Origin: Methanoregula sp. UBA276
GTDB lineage: Archaea > Halobacteriota > Methanomicrobia > Methanomicrobiales > Methanospirillaceae
Length of the DNA: 6,895 nt
Direction of reading: 5' to 3'
Assembly (NCBI GenBank): GCA_002508495.1
Contig: DANA01000106.1
Span: 1 to 6,895, forward strand
Part shown: positions 4,538 to 6,895 of the stretch, piece by piece
Numbering within the stretch: position 1 is the stretch's first letter
Layout of the letters: each line of letters begins with the position of its first letter
Translations under genes and position numbers: made by a program
The notes under the pieces: generated by a model
What the model was told of the DNA's origin: nothing
What the model saw: the letters and a program-made list of their open reading frames with translations, nothing else
Databases searched by the model: none

Positions 4538-4782
4538 TCATGCAGCTCTTTCCCCTCTCGTTTGTCGCACCCGGTTCGGAAGCAACGGTCCGGGACGTGC
4601 GGGCGGGCTGCGGGCTGCACCACCGGCTTGCCGCCATGGGAATTCATACCGGGAGCAGGGTGACCGTTCTCTGTGCAGACCGGGGCTCGCTGATCGTCTC
4701 GGTGGCCGGCTCCCGGTATGCCCTCTCAAAAGGCATGGCCATGAAAATCCTTGTCGGTGAAGGAGAAGCGGGGGTAGCATGA
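4534..4782 (+). CDS. feoA: FeoA-domain protein 2, ferrous iron transport
   Basis: A second, shorter FeoA-type SH3-like protein (82 residues). Landmarks are LSFVAPG at 8-14, the RLAAMGIHTGSRVTVL stretch at 31-46, SLIVSVAGSRYALSKGMAMKILV at 52-74 and a loose acidic/Gly tail. The core matches the family pattern RL-x-MGI-x-x-G and ends in AL-x-KGMA-KI-V. It is clearly diverged from the first FeoA and is not a recent copy. An ATG at 4540 (MQLFPLS) is an alternative start with GGGAG nine bases upstream; the ATG at 4534 gives the ATGA overlap and also has GGGGAG at 4519-4524. Its own stop overlaps the feoB start in the same way. Two FeoA proteins per FeoB suggests that each plays a different role or that they act as a heteromer. 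Confidence 0.9.
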   Translation: MIMQLFPLSFVAPGSEATVRDVRAGCGLHHRLAAMGIHTGSRVTVLCADRGSLIVSVAGSRYALSKGMAMKILVGEGEAGVA

Positions 4783-6782
4783 AAACGAAGATACGCATAG
4801 CCCTTGCCGGCAACCCGAACGTGGGCAAGAGCACCATCTTCAATGCGCTGACCGGCTCAAGGCAGCACATCGGCAACTGGCCGGGTGTGACGGTCGAGAA
4901 GAAGAGCGGGACGGCAATGGTCGGAACAACGGAAGTTGAAATCGTCGACCTCCCCGGCACGTACAGCCTGACCGCGTACTCCATTGACGAGGTGGTTGCC
5001 CGCGATTATATCATCGAAGAGAAGCCCGATGTGGTCATCCACGTCATCGACGCGACCAACTTCGAGCGGAACCTGTACCTGACAACCCAGCTCATGGAAC
5101 TCGGCGTCCCGCTCGTCATCGCCCTCAACATGTCCGACGAGGCCGAGAAGAAAGGCACGATGATCAACCGCTCCCTGATCAAGAAGTTCTTCGAGATTCC
5201 TGCGGTCAGGACCGTAGGGAGCAAAGGCGAGGGGCTCGATGAGCTCCTCCGCGCTGCAGCAAAGGAAGCCGAGACCTCGCCCCACCACGAACACGCGGTA
5301 GGGTACGGCGACGATATCGAGCGGCACATTGCCGGCATCGTTGCCGCACTCGAAGGCGACCCGGTGCTCTCTGCCCGGTACCCGCCCCGGTGGCTCGCCA
5401 TCCGCTTACTGGAAGGTGACAGCAATGCGCTGGAGAAGATTACGGGAAGCCCGAAGAAAGCAGCCGTTGATGCTGTCCTGCAATCCATCGACACGGAGAA
5501 GACCGAGGCTGCAATGGCCGACCGGCGCTACGAGGTCATCGCTGCTCTCCTGCCGCAGGTCTGCACCACCTGCGTCAAAGAGATGAATGCCTCGGACATC
5601 ATCGACCGCGTGGTCACCGACCGGTGGCTCGGCATCCCGATCTTCCTTGCCCTGATGTGGGCGGCGTTCGAGCTGACCTTTGCCGTGGCAGCACCCTTCA
5701 TGTCCGCCATCGACGCTATCATGGCGTCACTGGGAGGGTATATTGCAGCAAGCGGCATGGAGCCCGCGTGGCTCGCCTCCCTGCTCGGCGACGGCATCAT
5801 TGGCGGGATGGGCGCGGTGCTCATCTTCATCCCGAACATCTTCATCCTGCTCTTCATCCTCTCGCTTCTTGAGGACAGCGGTTACCTTGCCCGGGCAGCG
5901 TTCGTCATGGACCGGCTGATGTATGCCATCGGGCTTCCGGGCAAGTCGTTCATCCCGATGCTCATCGGTTTCGGCTGCAATGTCCCGGCCATCATGGCAA
6001 CACGGACCATCGAGGACAGGAACGACCGGCTCATCACCATCCTCGTCAACCCGTTCATGTCCTGCGGCGCCCGGCTGCCGGTCTACGTCCTCCTTGCAGG
6101 GGCATTCTTCCCCGCGAACGCGGGCACGGTTGTTTTTGTGCTCTACGTGCTGGGCATCGCGCTTGCGATCGGGTCAGCCTTCCTCTTCCGGAAGACAATC
6201 CTGCCCGGGAAACCGGCACCATTCCTTATGGAGATGCCCCCGTACCGCTTCCCGACCGCGGCAACCGCGATCCGGCACATGTGGGACCGTGGCGAAATGT
6301 ACCTGCGAAAAGCCGGGGGGATCATCCTCGCTGGCGCATTCATCGTCTGGGCCCTTGCCACGTTCCCGTACGGCGTCGAGTACGGCAGCGCAGAGAGTTA
6401 CGCCGGCATGCTCGGCCTCCTGCTCGAACCGCTCTTTGCCCCGCTGGGCTTTGACTGGAAGGTTGCCGTTGCGCTCCTCTTCGGGTTCATTGCCAAGGAG
6501 ATCGTGGTCGGGTCGTTTGGTGTCCTCTATGGCACCGGAGATGACGAGGGCTCGCTCACCGAAGCCCTGCTTGCCGACCCGTCCCTTGGGCCGGCCGCGG
6601 CCTTTGCGCTGATGGCGTTCGTGCTTCTCTACATGCCCTGCGTGGCAACGCTGGCCGTCATCCGTAAAGAGACGGGATCATGGAGATGGACCGCATTCTC
6701 GGTGGCGTACGGCATCATCGTCGCGTACCTGGTCGCGTTCATCATCGTGAAAGCCTGGCCTGTAGTTATGGGAGGGATCTAA
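4779..6782 (+). CDS. feoB: FeoB ferrous iron transporter with GTPase domain
   Basis: A complete 667-residue FeoB, the membrane protein that takes up Fe(II). The cytosolic G domain shows G1 GNPNVGKS (11-18), the switch I threonine in GVTVE (36-40), G3 DLPG (57-60) and G4 NMSD (117-120), with a G5-like loop near TVGSKGEG (145-152). A helical spacer follows. The membrane part starts near residue 283 and contains the two gate signatures, FGCNVPAIMATRTI (398-411, Cys400) and NPFMSCGARLPVY (424-436, Cys429), plus the late YMPCVATLAVI (618-628, Cys621). Multiple hydrophobic helices span 285-310, 338-365, 430-470, 511-530, 561-583 and 608-660. Length and motif order are typical. An unusual CTTC (262-265) sits at the cytosolic edge just before the membrane part. 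Translation is coupled to the second FeoA by the ATGA overlap. Confidence 0.97.
   Translation: MKTKIRIALAGNPNVGKSTIFNALTGSRQHIGNWPGVTVEKKSGTAMVGTTEVEIVDLPGTYSLTAYSIDEVVARDYIIEEKPDVVIHVIDATNFERNLYLTTQLMELGVPLVIALNMSDEAEKKGTMINRSLIKKFFEIPAVRTVGSKGEGLDELLRAAAKEAETSPHHEHAVGYGDDIERHIAGIVAALEGDPVLSARYPPRWLAIRLLEGDSNALEKITGSPKKAAVDAVLQSIDTEKTEAAMADRRYEVIAALLPQVCTTCVKEMNASDIIDRVVTDRWLGIPIFLALMWAAFELTFAVAAPFMSAIDAIMASLGGYIAASGMEPAWLASLLGDGIIGGMGAVLIFIPNIFILLFILSLLEDSGYLARAAFVMDRLMYAIGLPGKSFIPMLIGFGCNVPAIMATRTIEDRNDRLITILVNPFMSCGARLPVYVLLAGAFFPANAGTVVFVLYVLGIALAIGSAFLFRKTILPGKPAPFLMEMPPYRFPTAATAIRHMWDRGEMYLRKAGGIILAGAFIVWALATFPYGVEYGSAESYAGMLGLLLEPLFAPLGFDWKVAVALLFGFIAKEIVVGSFGVLYGTGDDEGSLTEALLADPSLGPAAAFALMAFVLLYMPCVATLAVIRKETGSWRWTAFSVAYGIIVAYLVAFIIVKAWPVVMGGI
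6771..6775 (+). promoter_or_regulatory. Shine-Dalgarno inside the feoB 3' end
   Basis: GGAGG lies within the last feoB codons, nine bases before the ATG at 6785. It supports that start and indicates that the next gene is read from the feo transcript. Confidence 0.65.
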
Positions 6783-6784
6783 CC

Positions 6785-6895
6785 ATGGCACCGGATACAA
6801 AATACCTGTTTGCCGCACTCTTCGGCATCCTCTACCTCGTCTTTGGCGTAACGGAGCTGATCTCCGCCCTCGTCCCGGGCATTGCTGACCTGACC
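6785..6895 (+). CDS. Small membrane protein downstream of feoB (3' end outside window)
   Basis: The first 37 residues are visible; the gene continues past the window. After a short polar start (MAPDTK), residues 7-30 form one hydrophobic segment with aromatics (YLFAALFGILYLVFGVTEL), consistent with a membrane helix or signal anchor. The ATG follows the feoB stop by two bases and has GGAGG nine bases upstream, so it is the fourth gene of the feo operon. No family can be assigned from this much sequence. Position suggests an accessory membrane component for iron uptake, but it could equally be an unrelated passenger gene. Confidence 0.65.
   Translation, partial: MAPDTKYLFAALFGILYLVFGVTELISALVPGIADLT

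Overview
The window looks like chromosomal DNA from a methanogenic archaeon, most likely of the Methanomicrobiales (Methanoregula-like). This is an inference from gene content (a TrmO-like protein beside ICMT-type membrane methyltransferases, and a DtxR-FeoA-FeoA-FeoB iron cluster), from archaeal-style promoters (a TATA box placed for a leaderless transcript) and from T-tract terminators. No rRNA, tRNA or CRISPR array is visible.

Left part (1-2400, plus strand). Two closely related copies of an ICMT/PEMT-type membrane methyltransferase flank a TrmO-like tRNA methyltransferase gene. The first copy is cut by the window edge. trmO and the second copy form a tight pair, with a strong Shine-Dalgarno sequence starting right after the trmO stop. 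A conserved hypothetical gene follows. It appears to carry a one-base frameshift in a run of six T near its 3' end, and a hairpin/T-run terminator follows it.

Middle (2400-3257). About 860 bases hold no convincing gene but do hold structure: a perfect 18-bp palindrome with neighbouring inverted repeats, a roughly 21-bp unit repeated three times in tandem with a fourth copy about 370 bases upstream, and a long GC-rich hairpin. This may be a decayed mobile element or a regulatory/insertion hot spot.

Right part (3258-6895). An iron/manganese homeostasis island. On the minus strand are a DtxR/MntR-family repressor and, downstream of it, a 56-residue histidine-rich protein made of six perfect heptads. 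Divergently on the plus strand lies feoA-feoA-feoB, with ATGA start/stop overlaps at both junctions, followed by the start of a small membrane protein with its own strong Shine-Dalgarno. The region between dtxR and feoA holds a 20-bp near-perfect palindrome abutting the dtxR TATA box and a second inverted repeat built from the same hexamer near the predicted feo start site. The simplest model is metal-dependent repression of both the regulator and the ferrous iron transporter. The histidine-rich mini-protein is the least explained and most interesting gene here.
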